From IMG/VR virus record IMGVR_UViG_3300017719_000288, positions 1 to 20,534 of that record: 20,534 bases of DNA; one strand, written 5' to 3'. Positions 13,475-18,910 of this stretch are shown here, in pieces. The stretch comes from a virus. Position 1 is the first letter of the stretch, and each line of letters opens with the position of its first letter. Both the position numbers and the translations under genes were made by a program. The notes beneath the pieces were generated by a model that was not told the origin of the DNA, searched no databases, and saw only the letters and a program-made list of their open reading frames with translations.

Positions 13475-13878
13475 AGTTTGCATTGATATAATTCAATCAT
13501 TTCTTTCAAATCATCTGATTTCAATTCACTATAATGTTCAATCATATTAGCAAGATTGATAAACATTAAATCTTTATTCTCACTTTTGAGAATAGTATAG
13601 TCTTTACTACGAAAATGGCAGAAGAGAAACACCAACTCTTCTGCCATTTCTCCTATGTAATATTTTACTGTTTCTCTTTCTACGGGCAATTCACAGTTGT
13701 ATTCATCTGTACTATAAATCGAGTGAAATAATCCTGCCAAACAGACATATTCTGGTGCATCCATTCTCTTTAATATGGAATATGTACCAAACAAATGTGA
13801 TGCTAAAGTTATATTACTATGGGGTATATTGGATGACATAGAGTAAATGTAATCTATGCATTCATTGGTACTTTTCAT
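13459..13878 (-). CDS. HD-like (DUF6817-type) protein in the oxygenase operon
   Basis: The protein is 139 residues. HSNITLASHLFGTYSILKRM (20-39), then YVCLAGLFHSIYSTD (44-58), ERETVKYYIGEMAEELVFLF (67-86) and ANMIEH (110-115) match, as I recall it, the DUF6817 family: a helical HD-like fold in which histidines such as H28 and H52 would bind metal. FHS replaces the standard HD pair, which is normal for that group, so hydrolase activity is uncertain. The gene starts within the end of the preceding oxygenase (ATGA overlap, 13875-13878) and is last in a five-gene minus-strand operon. Its coding sequence contains two perfect inverted repeats (13575-13594 and 13613-13649). Possible roles are phosphohydrolase or metal-dependent oxygenase partner; both are inference. 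Confidence 0.75.
   Translation of the reverse strand: MKSTNECIDYIYSMSSNIPHSNITLASHLFGTYSILKRMDAPEYVCLAGLFHSIYSTDEYNCELPVERETVKYYIGEMAEELVFLFCHFRSKDYTILKSENKDLMFINLANMIEHYSELKSDDLKEMIELYQCKLQSDV
13575..13594. repeat. Perfect inverted repeat, 8-bp stem with CTTT tetraloop
   Basis: TATTCTCA-CTTT-TGAGAATA. It lies inside the coding sequence of the HD-like gene and about 100 nt past the stop of the last plus-strand structural gene. It could serve as an RNA terminator or stabiliser for readthrough fibre transcripts. Confidence 0.75.
13613..13649. repeat. Perfect inverted repeat, 14-bp stem with 9-nt loop
   Basis: AAATGGCAGAAGAG (13613-13626) is the exact reverse complement of CTCTTCTGCCATTT (13636-13649), with loop AAACACCAA. 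It lies 18 nt beyond the first hairpin, within coding sequence. Either strand would form a stable RNA hairpin. It lacks a strong U-tract on the plus strand, so a simple intrinsic terminator is not certain. Confidence 0.8.
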
Positions 13879-14477
13879 GAGAATGTGGTCACTGAAACTA
13901 CTCTTCTATTATTGGAATGAAAGTTACTAACACTATGGAATATTGACCCAGGGAAGCACACTGCTTTATACCTCTTTGGTTTTATATTGCATAGAACATT
14001 TAGTTGATCGTATTCATCTACATTATAATTTAGTTTTTGATTGTCTCCAACTAACATTTTATCAAACAATAAGGTGCCACCACCCTCAAATTCATCAGTT
14101 AGATATATCAGTAAGTTGTAGTGATTGAATTTATGATCTACATGAGGTTCGATATAAGGATATGGTAAAGTCCAACCTTGAGTGGAATTTAGACAACTGC
14201 GATATATTTTTTCAACAGATTTGTTTAGATAAAGTGTGGAAAATCTTTCAACTATAGGTAATACCCAACTACTTAATGTTGAATTTGATATTGGTGTATA
14301 ACTATCATCATCTAATGTATCTCTTCCAAAAATTACATGTGAGTAAAATGGAAATAATCCACCTACAGAGTTTTGTTGGTAAAACCAACCGAAGTCATTA
14401 GATAGTATATTATTTTCTACAATCTCAATTTCATCAGGATTTAGAAAATCTTCTGCTTCAATATATAATTCATTCAT
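13875..14477 (-). CDS. 2OG-Fe(II) oxygenase-like protein 4
   Basis: The protein is 200 residues. The metal motif is in YIEPHVDHKFNHYNLLIYL (H112-V-D114). A GGGTLLFDK element follows (132-140), then FPGSIFHSVSNFHSNN with the distal H181, and an arginine in NRRVVSVTTF (R191 or R192). This is the complete order expected of a P4H-like double-stranded beta-helix oxygenase. The start is supported by GGAGGA about seven bases upstream on the minus strand, the best Shine-Dalgarno in this operon. It overlaps the upstream oxygenase by 8 nt and the HD-like gene downstream by 4 nt, which implies coupled translation. The substrate is not deducible from sequence. Confidence 0.87.
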   Translation of the reverse strand: MNELYIEAEDFLNPDEIEIVENNILSNDFGWFYQQNSVGGLFPFYSHVIFGRDTLDDDSYTPISNSTLSSWVLPIVERFSTLYLNKSVEKIYRSCLNSTQGWTLPYPYIEPHVDHKFNHYNLLIYLTDEFEGGGTLLFDKMLVGDNQKLNYNVDEYDQLNVLCNIKPKRYKAVCFPGSIFHSVSNFHSNNRRVVSVTTFS

Positions 14478-15063
14478 TAAAATGTCCTCCGAGACAGAAG
14501 TTAATCACAGACCTTATTCCTTGTTGTGGTAGTATATTAGCATGATAATTTCTACCATTAAATAACACAACACGTCCTTGTTTTGGTGTCACTGATTCAA
14601 TTATATTATATTCTTTGAATGATGGTCTGTCATTGGATTCACTTTTCTTATCAAAAAATACAGTATCCCCATCAGAAGTAAGTACATAATACAAACAAAC
14701 TAAATGGTCTTCATTTATCATATCAACATGTGGATTTGATAATCCCGAAGCACCTATAACAGGTTGCTGAAGGAATGTCCTAACAAAGTAAGTATTATTG
14801 ATAGTGTAGTTTATATTTTCACATGCCATATGTGCTAGAGGCATAACAATATTGTATAGATGTCTATTGAAGATGTTCTCATCATCTACACTATACATCA
14901 AATTAGAAAATCCAGGCACATTAACAAAGTATTCTTCTTCTTGTTTTGGTGTATCCTCGGATAAGTTTTTGTAGAACCAATTAGTGTTTAATACTTCGTG
15001 CTTAATACATTCTTGATATGCATCAGATACAACGTTATCAATTACTTTCAGATTGAAGTTCAT
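14470..15063 (-). CDS. 2OG-Fe(II) oxygenase-like protein 5
   Basis: The protein is 197 residues. LSNPHVDMINEDHLVCLYYV (108-127) gives the metal motif H112-V-D114, then SDGDTVFFDK, then VTPKQGRVVLFNGRNYHANI with the distal H174, and GIRSVINFCLGG with the 2OG-binding R184. PKQG-x-x-V-x-FNG-x-x-x-H closely resembles the corresponding part of oxygenase 2 (PKQGTLVLFNGHAMRH), suggesting these two share a subfamily although they lie in different clusters. It overlaps the upstream unknown gene by 26 nt and the downstream oxygenase by 8 nt. There is no clear Shine-Dalgarno sequence, consistent with coupled translation. It is likely an active hydroxylase of unknown substrate. Confidence 0.87.
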   Translation of the reverse strand: MNFNLKVIDNVVSDAYQECIKHEVLNTNWFYKNLSEDTPKQEEEYFVNVPGFSNLMYSVDDENIFNRHLYNIVMPLAHMACENINYTINNTYFVRTFLQQPVIGASGLSNPHVDMINEDHLVCLYYVLTSDGDTVFFDKKSESNDRPSFKEYNIIESVTPKQGRVVLFNGRNYHANILPQQGIRSVINFCLGGHFNE

Positions 15064-15457
15064 TTTTTAATTCATGCTTTAATGTCTGGAAAAATACCTC
15101 AAGTCTCATAACATCTGTTGTTATTCCAATAATAGGATATCGAATTGCTTGTTGACCTTCTCCCATAGTTAAATATCCCTGATTAACACAACGAATTCCA
15201 CCATTTTCCATCCTTCTAACACACTCGCTATCTTGAATTGGAAATACAGGAACAGTTTTTAAGTTGTGTGCTATAAGTAACTCCTCAGATTCATCAAACA
15301 TTCCTTTACTACGCAACCATTCTGCTGCTATATTTACTCCCTGTCTTTGATAATCATTTAATGCGTTTCCACCTTCAATAAGATCTTCTTGCTCTATGTT
15401 ATTAAGTAATTCGTAATCAGGAATATCAGGAATCAAATCAGTATCTTTAATTTTCAT
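15038..15457 (-). CDS. Hypothetical protein within the oxygenase operon
   Basis: The protein is 139 residues starting MKIKDTDLIPDIPDYELLNN. It has acidic N-terminal helices, a segment QRQGVNIAAEWLRSKGMFDE, and a middle part with two Cys (DSECVRRMENGGIRCVNQGY, about 77-96) that could bind metal or form a disulphide-like pair. I do not recognise the family, and it has no oxygenase triad. It sits between two oxygenase genes in the minus-strand operon and overlaps the next by 26 nt, so a shared function with them is plausible but unproven. It may be a substrate or accessory protein for the flanking enzymes; this is inference from position only. Confidence 0.7.
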   Translation of the reverse strand: MKIKDTDLIPDIPDYELLNNIEQEDLIEGGNALNDYQRQGVNIAAEWLRSKGMFDESEELLIAHNLKTVPVFPIQDSECVRRMENGGIRCVNQGYLTMGEGQQAIRYPIIGITTDVMRLEVFFQTLKHELKNELQSESN

Positions 15458-15487
15458 GATGATGTATTCACAAACTCTTACTATATA

Positions 15488-16060
15488 TTACCTTAAATTG
15501 AATGAGATTGCAATTTTTCTATGGGATTTCTGAGATTGTGTTCCATGAAGCATGTTACTCTTAAACATGATTAATCTCCCTGGTAAACATGGAATTGTAT
15601 AATACTCAGAATTGAAAGTATTTGATGTTGTTGGTTTTCTATCCATCAAATCATTGGGATTATTAAAAAATGTAATCTCATCATCTGGATTACATTCAAC
15701 ATAGTATACACCAGAGATAAAACTGTCTCGATGATTATGGGGAAAAATATAACTATTCTCTCCACTAACATTAGTCCACATATTATGGAGAGACATATCT
15801 TCTATATCGGTATTGCTATAACCCAATTCTTTACAATATTCTAGTGCATTGATACATATATGCTTAACTAGACTTTGCATTTCTGGAAACTGTTGCAAGT
15901 TGCTCTCGGTTTTATGTGTAGAGGGGACGTTTAGTAAGTCATTACTTTCTACACTGTAAGTATCACATATGTCTATGCAAAATTGTGACAGAGAGGGCAA
16001 CTCATCCACCAGGATATTATCTACCATCCAAATAGTCTTAGGAAATATTGTATGAATCAT
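15488..16060 (-). CDS. 2OG-Fe(II) oxygenase-like protein 6 (PF13759-type)
   Basis: The protein is 190 residues and first in the minus-strand operon. MIHTIFPKTIWMV at the start, NMWTNVSGENSYIFPHNHRD (93-112), SFISGVYYVE (113-122), FFNNP (131-135), CLPGRLIMFKSNMLHGTQ (158-175) and HRKIAISFNL (180-189) follow the PF13759 pattern closely. The motif reads H108-N-H110-R-D112, which provides both HxH and HxD possibilities; the distal histidine is H172 and the arginine R181. SGVYYV is the family's usual strand and is better kept here than in oxygenase 1. The ATG lies in the divergent control region, where its complement overlaps the -35 of the plus-strand promoter. Substrate unknown. Confidence 0.88.
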   Translation of the reverse strand: MIHTIFPKTIWMVDNILVDELPSLSQFCIDICDTYSVESNDLLNVPSTHKTESNLQQFPEMQSLVKHICINALEYCKELGYSNTDIEDMSLHNMWTNVSGENSYIFPHNHRDSFISGVYYVECNPDDEITFFNNPNDLMDRKPTTSNTFNSEYYTIPCLPGRLIMFKSNMLHGTQSQKSHRKIAISFNLR

Positions 16061-16088
16061 TGACGAATAATGTATTCAAATGTATAAT
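16060..16088 (+). promoter_or_regulatory. Strong sigma70-type promoter TTGACG-17-TATAAT
   Basis: The -35 TTGACG (16060-16065) and the -10 TATAAT (16083-16088) are separated by 17 nt, nearly perfect consensus. It would drive the oxygenase pair at 16117-17282. Early promoters of T4-like cyanophages are of this host-sigma type, in contrast to the late boxes of the fibre genes. Confidence 0.85.
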
Positions 16089-16092
16089 ACAT
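16070..16092. promoter_or_regulatory. Operator-like inverted repeat between divergent oxygenase operons
   Basis: ATGTATT (16070-16076) and AATACAT (16086-16092) form a perfect 7-bp inverted repeat with a 9-nt spacer. It overlaps the spacer and -10 box of the plus-strand promoter and lies about 10 nt before the minus-strand start at 16060. It fits a dimeric repressor site or a structured leader; both are inference. Confidence 0.45.
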
Positions 16093-16113
16093 ATAATATC
16101 TAGCATACAGTAA
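16084..16113 (-). promoter_or_regulatory. Possible minus-strand promoter TTACTG-18-TATTAT
   Basis: Read on the minus strand, TTACTG followed by 18 nt and TATTAT lies before the oxygenase gene starting at 16060. The match is fair only, and the region is A/T-rich, so chance is possible. Position makes it the natural source of the five-gene minus-strand operon. Confidence 0.35.
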
Positions 16114-16116
16114 GGA

Positions 16117-16716
16117 ATGGCACAAAATATGGTATGGTGGCAAACTACAATGCCATCTGAACTAATTGATATTGTATCTAAAACTTTAAGCAGTAATGAT
16201 AATCAGTTTAGCACGGCAGAAACTACAGGCGGAGTTAATCTAAAAATCAGAGATAGTAAAACTATTTGGATGGAAGAAGCACATTGGATTACAGGATTGT
16301 GCTGGCACTATATCATGATGGCAAATAGAGAAAACTTCTTATATGATATTGATAGAGTTGAAGGTGGTACTTTACAATATACTTCTTACGAACCAGGAGA
16401 ATACTATCATTGGCATGTAGATGCTGATATACTAAGTTCCCGAGTACCCAACTTAACAAATCCAGATGTTGAGTTTGTGCAAAGCAATATCGAAAATATT
16501 CGTAAGTTAAGTATTATTGTTCAGTTGTCTGACCCAGAAGAATATAGTGGTGGAGAAGTACAACTTCAATATAGTGATAGGTCTACAGGTTTTATACCAA
16601 AACAAAAAGGAACTGTGATTGTATTTGATAGTAGAACTTTGCATAGAGTCAAAAAGATTAAAAGTGGGAGAAGAAAATCCTTAGTTGGGTGGGTTACAGG
16701 ACCGAGGTGGAAGTAA
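16117..16716 (+). CDS. 2OG-Fe(II) oxygenase-like protein 7 (PKHD/PiuC-like hydroxylase)
   Basis: The protein is 199 residues with a textbook triad. YEPGEYYHWHVDADI (91-105) carries H100-V-D102. RKLSIIVQLSDPEEYSGGEV (129-148) is the classical YSGGE strand. FIPKQKGTVIVFDSRTLHRV (159-178) holds the distal H176, and SGRRKSLVGWVTGP has an arginine at 185/186. WHxD followed by LS-x-x-VQLS-x-P-x-x-Y-x-GG-E is typical of PKHD-type hydroxylases such as PiuC/Sbp-like proteins and of the 2OG hydroxylase common in cyanophages. It is likely active. It starts 28 nt after the -10 box of the promoter at 16060-16088, and TAAGG lies just before the ATG. It overlaps the next gene by one base. Confidence 0.9.
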   Translation: MAQNMVWWQTTMPSELIDIVSKTLSSNDNQFSTAETTGGVNLKIRDSKTIWMEEAHWITGLCWHYIMMANRENFLYDIDRVEGGTLQYTSYEPGEYYHWHVDADILSSRVPNLTNPDVEFVQSNIENIRKLSIIVQLSDPEEYSGGEVQLQYSDRSTGFIPKQKGTVIVFDSRTLHRVKKIKSGRRKSLVGWVTGPRWK

Positions 16717-17282
16717 TGGCAATTCAAAAAGACTGGTCTGTTGTTAAATTATCCATGATTGCAGACCCCTCAAAATATATTGAGCAACCTCCATGGGTAA
16801 GGGGTTCATTAAACTATCACTCGCCAGGTCACGTTACATATAATAATGAAGAAGGTCAGGTAAATGGTAGTTTTTCTCGCTACAATTATCCTGCATATAA
16901 AGAACTGCATTATCACATTAAAGGTGTTGTAGAGAAAGTAATTGGGGAACAATTATATCCAACATATTATTTTGACCGATTCTATTTCAAGGGGCAGGAA
17001 TTAGTGCCACATAGAGATAGACCAGCATGTGAGATTAGTGTTTCGTATCATATATCAGACAACATAGATTATGATTGGCCAATATTTTTTGAAGCAGAAA
17101 ATGTCCCTAGAGTATCACTAACATGCCTACCTGGAGATGGTGTTCTTTATAGAGGATGTGAATTGACACATTGGAGAGAAAAACTAAAAGGAGATGCAAA
17201 CACATATTTTCATCAAGTGTTTTTCCATTATGTGAGAGCGGACGGCAACTGTGTCCACCATGCTTATGACACTTGCAACTAG
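16716..17282 (+). CDS. 2OG-Fe(II) oxygenase-like protein 8 (divergent)
   Basis: The protein is 188 residues starting MAIQKDWSVVKLSMIADPSK; this ATG overlaps the previous TAA (TAATG) and has GAGGTGG about ten bases upstream, so it is preferred over an upstream non-ATG start. The core is FKGQELVPHRDRPACEISVS (91-110) with H99-R-D101, then a long strand WPIFFEAE, then LPGDGVLYRGCELTHWRE (138-154) with distal H152, and YFHQVFFHYVRADG. The order PHRDR ... PGD-x-x-x-YRG-x-x-x-x-HWR matches a group of phage and bacterial 2OG oxygenase-like proteins. The 2OG-binding arginine is not obvious, so activity is less certain than for its neighbour. Confidence 0.78.
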   Translation: MAIQKDWSVVKLSMIADPSKYIEQPPWVRGSLNYHSPGHVTYNNEEGQVNGSFSRYNYPAYKELHYHIKGVVEKVIGEQLYPTYYFDRFYFKGQELVPHRDRPACEISVSYHISDNIDYDWPIFFEAENVPRVSLTCLPGDGVLYRGCELTHWREKLKGDANTYFHQVFFHYVRADGNCVHHAYDTCN

Positions 17283-17290
17283 TGGTACAC

Positions 17291-17324
17291 GGGGGTTGCA
17301 TTCCCCCCACCACCATGCTATATT
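17291..17324 (+). promoter_or_regulatory. Hairpin with embedded -35, promoter TTGCAT-17-TATATT
   Basis: GGGGG (17291-17295) pairs with CCCCC (17303-17307). The loop TTGCATT contains the -35 TTGCAT (17296-17301), and the -10 TATATT lies at 17319-17324 after 17 nt. It follows the oxygenase pair by 8 nt and precedes the gene at 17349. There is no U-tract, so termination by the hairpin is uncertain. Confidence 0.6.
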
Positions 17325-17348
17325 ACATAGGTAATCAATCATAGGACC

Positions 17349-17570
17349 ATGCCTCAATTCACTCTCATCTGTACTGATGAAGATTCTACAGTGACAACTA
17401 AAGAATTTGAAGCAACAATCCTAGAAGATGTTGTGGACAAAACAGAAGACTTCTTAAAAGGTGTCGGATATTGTTTCGAGGAACTTCACACTCAGGTATA
17501 TCCTATTCCTGAAGTAGAATCATACGAGGATGATGATTTGCTTCACCTCTACAATCAAAACGACAACTGA
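17349..17570 (+). CDS. Small acidic hypothetical protein, 73 aa
   Basis: This encodes MPQFTLICTDEDSTVTTKEF and onward, a small acidic protein with a beta-like N-terminus and a C-terminal acidic helix (YEDDDLLHLYNQNDN). It resembles the many small early proteins of T4-like cyanophages, and I think a similar protein recurs in them, but no function is known. The start follows a weak AGGA at 17343-17346. It is the first gene behind the promoter at 17296-17324, so it likely belongs to the early class. Confidence 0.72.
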   Translation: MPQFTLICTDEDSTVTTKEFEATILEDVVDKTEDFLKGVGYCFEELHTQVYPIPEVESYEDDDLLHLYNQNDN

Positions 17571-17613
17571 ATACATAGTATTGTAAATTTATTTCAGATA
17601 CATTTTCATTACA

Positions 17614-17814
17614 ATGGGCAAGACATTTCGACGTGGTGGAGATGAAAGAGGTTATTACTCTTTCGGAAAATCTATCAGAGACAAGCGTCAACGTGGCGGA
17701 ACCAATCGCACAAACTGGGGAGATGACAGCAACTTCGATGACTACCAAGAAAAGAAAAAAGCAGGAAGAAAAAAGTTCGATCCTGAACTTGACAACGACA
17801 CTGGATGGTATTGA
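17614..17814 (+). CDS. Small basic/Arg-Gly-rich hypothetical protein, 66 aa
   Basis: This starts MGKTFRRGGDERGYYSFGKS and continues through a basic KSIRDKRQRGG segment to an acidic NWGDDSNFDDYQ, then a Lys-rich stretch and DNDTGWY at the end. The alternating basic and acidic low-complexity sequence suggests a disordered, perhaps nucleic-acid-binding, protein; I recognise the style from small cyanophage proteins but not a function. It overlaps a second ORF that lies one base out of frame and continues beyond it (17738-17896). There is no strong Shine-Dalgarno sequence before the ATG. Confidence 0.7.
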   Translation: MGKTFRRGGDERGYYSFGKSIRDKRQRGGTNRTNWGDDSNFDDYQEKKKAGRKKFDPELDNDTGWY

Positions 17815-17896
17815 CATCGAAAAGGAATTTGAAATTGTCGAGTTCGATGACTATTCCGAAGTAGATTACGACATGGACTACACCTCACAATACTAA
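17738..17896 (+). CDS. Small acidic hypothetical protein overlapping the 17614 gene
   Basis: The chosen ATG gives 52 residues starting MTTKKRKKQEEKSSILNLTT and ending with a very acidic, Tyr-rich tail (EIVEFDDYSEVDYDMDYTSQ). In-frame starts also exist at 17642 and 17723, so the N-terminus is uncertain. The frame is +1 relative to the preceding gene and overlaps it by 77 nt from this start. The part beyond 17814 is free of overlap and looks like real coding sequence with the local C-ending codon habit. The Lys-rich start and acidic end are typical of disordered phage proteins. Function unknown. Confidence 0.45.
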   Translation: MTTKKRKKQEEKSSILNLTTTLDGIDIEKEFEIVEFDDYSEVDYDMDYTSQY

Positions 17897-17900
17897 TCCA

Positions 17901-18086
17901 ATGGACTTTGAAAACGAATCACAAGACATTAAGTTCAACCGAGGACTTGATTTGTTCATGGAATCTGTCCTTAAACCAGACAGTAAATTGCGTGAGTGTG
18001 CTCACAATCAAAAATGTTACACCGAACTGATGTATGTCCGTTCCTATGTTCTTGACTATCTAAAAACTCTAAGACGAGACGACTGA
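17901..18086 (+). CDS. Small hypothetical protein, 61 aa
   Basis: This starts MDFENESQDIKFNRGLDLFM and is probably helical throughout (ELMYVRSYVLDYLKTLRRDD at the end), with two Cys (ECAHNQKCY). It begins four bases after the previous stop, and its TGA shares an A with the next ATG. This tight packing and the amphipathic helical pattern support a real gene. No family recognised. Confidence 0.68.
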   Translation: MDFENESQDIKFNRGLDLFMESVLKPDSKLRECAHNQKCYTELMYVRSYVLDYLKTLRRDD

Positions 18087-18283
18087 TGCAATTTCTACAC
18101 TCACCAATCCTTGACAGGGATGAGAAGATGGTATTAAAAGATGCGTTGATTTTGTATGTTTCTGACATGCAAAAACGGTACTACGCTGATGGTGTGATTC
18201 CCGAAGATGCTTATCTAAGTAAGATGGAACGAGTGAAAGAAATTGTTGAAATTTTACATTTAAGTGAACTGTATCGCCAGTGA
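18086..18283 (+). CDS. Small hypothetical protein, 65 aa
   Basis: This starts MQFLHSPILDRDEKMVLKDA and continues with long amphipathic helices (ALILYVSDMQKRYYADGVIP, ERVKEIVEILHLSELYRQ). It overlaps the previous stop by one base (TGATG), so it is probably translated by coupling with the 17901 gene; both are small helical proteins and could work as a pair, which is inference. A hairpin (18282-18299) starts in its stop codon. Function unknown. Confidence 0.68.
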   Translation: MQFLHSPILDRDEKMVLKDALILYVSDMQKRYYADGVIPEDAYLSKMERVKEIVEILHLSELYRQ

Positions 18284-18299
18284 CACTTCGCAAGGTGTC
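18282..18299. repeat. Short stem-loop after the 18086 gene
   Basis: GACAC pairs with GTGTC, and TT with AA across a bulged G, enclosing CGC. It begins in the stop codon of the 18086 gene. No U-tract follows, so it may be a transcript-end structure or leader hairpin for the 18342 gene rather than a full terminator. Confidence 0.4.
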
Positions 18300-18341
18300 T
18301 ACTATGCCTTGCCAACCTAAACAATCTATGCAATACTAACA

Positions 18342-18524
18342 ATGAACGAATTGAACAAGGACATCCGCCTATTGAACAAAGTCATCAAGAAAGGTGAAAA
18401 CGGCGAAACTAATTACTCTTCAGAAGAACTAATTAGACTCAAATCAAAACGTACTCAGTTGAAGAACTGGAAACGTTCAGCACAAATCTCTCAAAACAAT
18501 GGATTCGGTCAGTATGTTCAGTGA
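18342..18524 (+). CDS. Small basic coiled-coil-like hypothetical protein, 60 aa
   Basis: This starts MNELNKDIRLLNKVIKKGEN and continues with EELIRLKSKRTQLKNWKRSA, two Leu/Ile-spaced helices that could form a hairpin coiled coil, then a Gln/Asn/Gly-rich tail. Strongly basic. It follows a 58-nt gap that holds a hairpin but no convincing promoter. Its end overlaps the next gene (18499) by 26 nt in another frame. Possibly nucleic-acid-binding given charge; not recognised. Confidence 0.65.
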   Translation: MNELNKDIRLLNKVIKKGENGETNYSSEELIRLKSKRTQLKNWKRSAQISQNNGFGQYVQ

Positions 18525-18642
18525 TGAAACTTTCAATGTCTCTTGGCAAGAGACTGATATGGTTCAAGTAGAGGAAGACGATTGGGTTTCTTCTATTCTT
18601 GGTTCTGAAGATGAGGTCATCAATGACATCTGCAATGCTTGA
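18499..18642 (+). CDS. Small acidic hypothetical protein, 47 aa
   Basis: This starts MDSVSMFSDETFNVSWQETD and continues acidic with Trp (VEEDDWVSSILGSEDEVIND). The ATG at 18499 and an in-frame one at 18514 are both possible. It overlaps the basic protein before it by 26 nt and the next gene by 20 nt, each in a different frame, so translation is probably coupled. A small acidic protein beside a small basic one could be a binding pair; this is speculation. Function unknown. Confidence 0.5.
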   Translation: MDSVSMFSDETFNVSWQETDMVQVEEDDWVSSILGSEDEVINDICNA

Positions 18643-18910
18643 ACAAACTACATTCAAACTTCACACTTTTGACAAATGGGTTACTGAATGGTCTCATTAT
18701 GTTGACAATGAAGACTTAGGAAAAATCAGAATCTATAGGTCTAGGTTTGGATTGTTCACTAGTATCAATGAAAACGGTGAAAAACTTGTTACAGGACCAA
18801 CTCAAGAATCCATCGCCACTATGACTTATTGGCATCTAAAGTGGAATCGTGATGGTTATGATGGTTTGTCTGGTGTAACTTATGACAGTACAGTGGGGGG
18901 TAAATTGTGA
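18623..18910 (+). CDS. Hypothetical protein upstream of oxygenase 9, 95 aa
   Basis: This starts MTSAMLEQTTFKLHTFDKWV. The ATG at 18623 is chosen because TGAGG lies six bases before it; ATGs at 18611 and 18635 are alternatives. A pattern of beta strands (GKIRIYRSRFGLFTSINENG) is followed by ESIATMTYWHLKWNRDGYDG, rich in Trp and Tyr. It overlaps the 18907 oxygenase by 4 nt (GTGA), so the two are likely produced together, and it may act with the enzyme; that is inference. No family recognised. Confidence 0.68.
   Translation: MTSAMLEQTTFKLHTFDKWVTEWSHYVDNEDLGKIRIYRSRFGLFTSINENGEKLVTGPTQESIATMTYWHLKWNRDGYDGLSGVTYDSTVGGKL

Noticed and set aside
18300-18341. Promoter TTGCCA with TACTAA before 18342
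   Set aside because: A 19-nt spacing and a weak -10; too poor to list as a feature.
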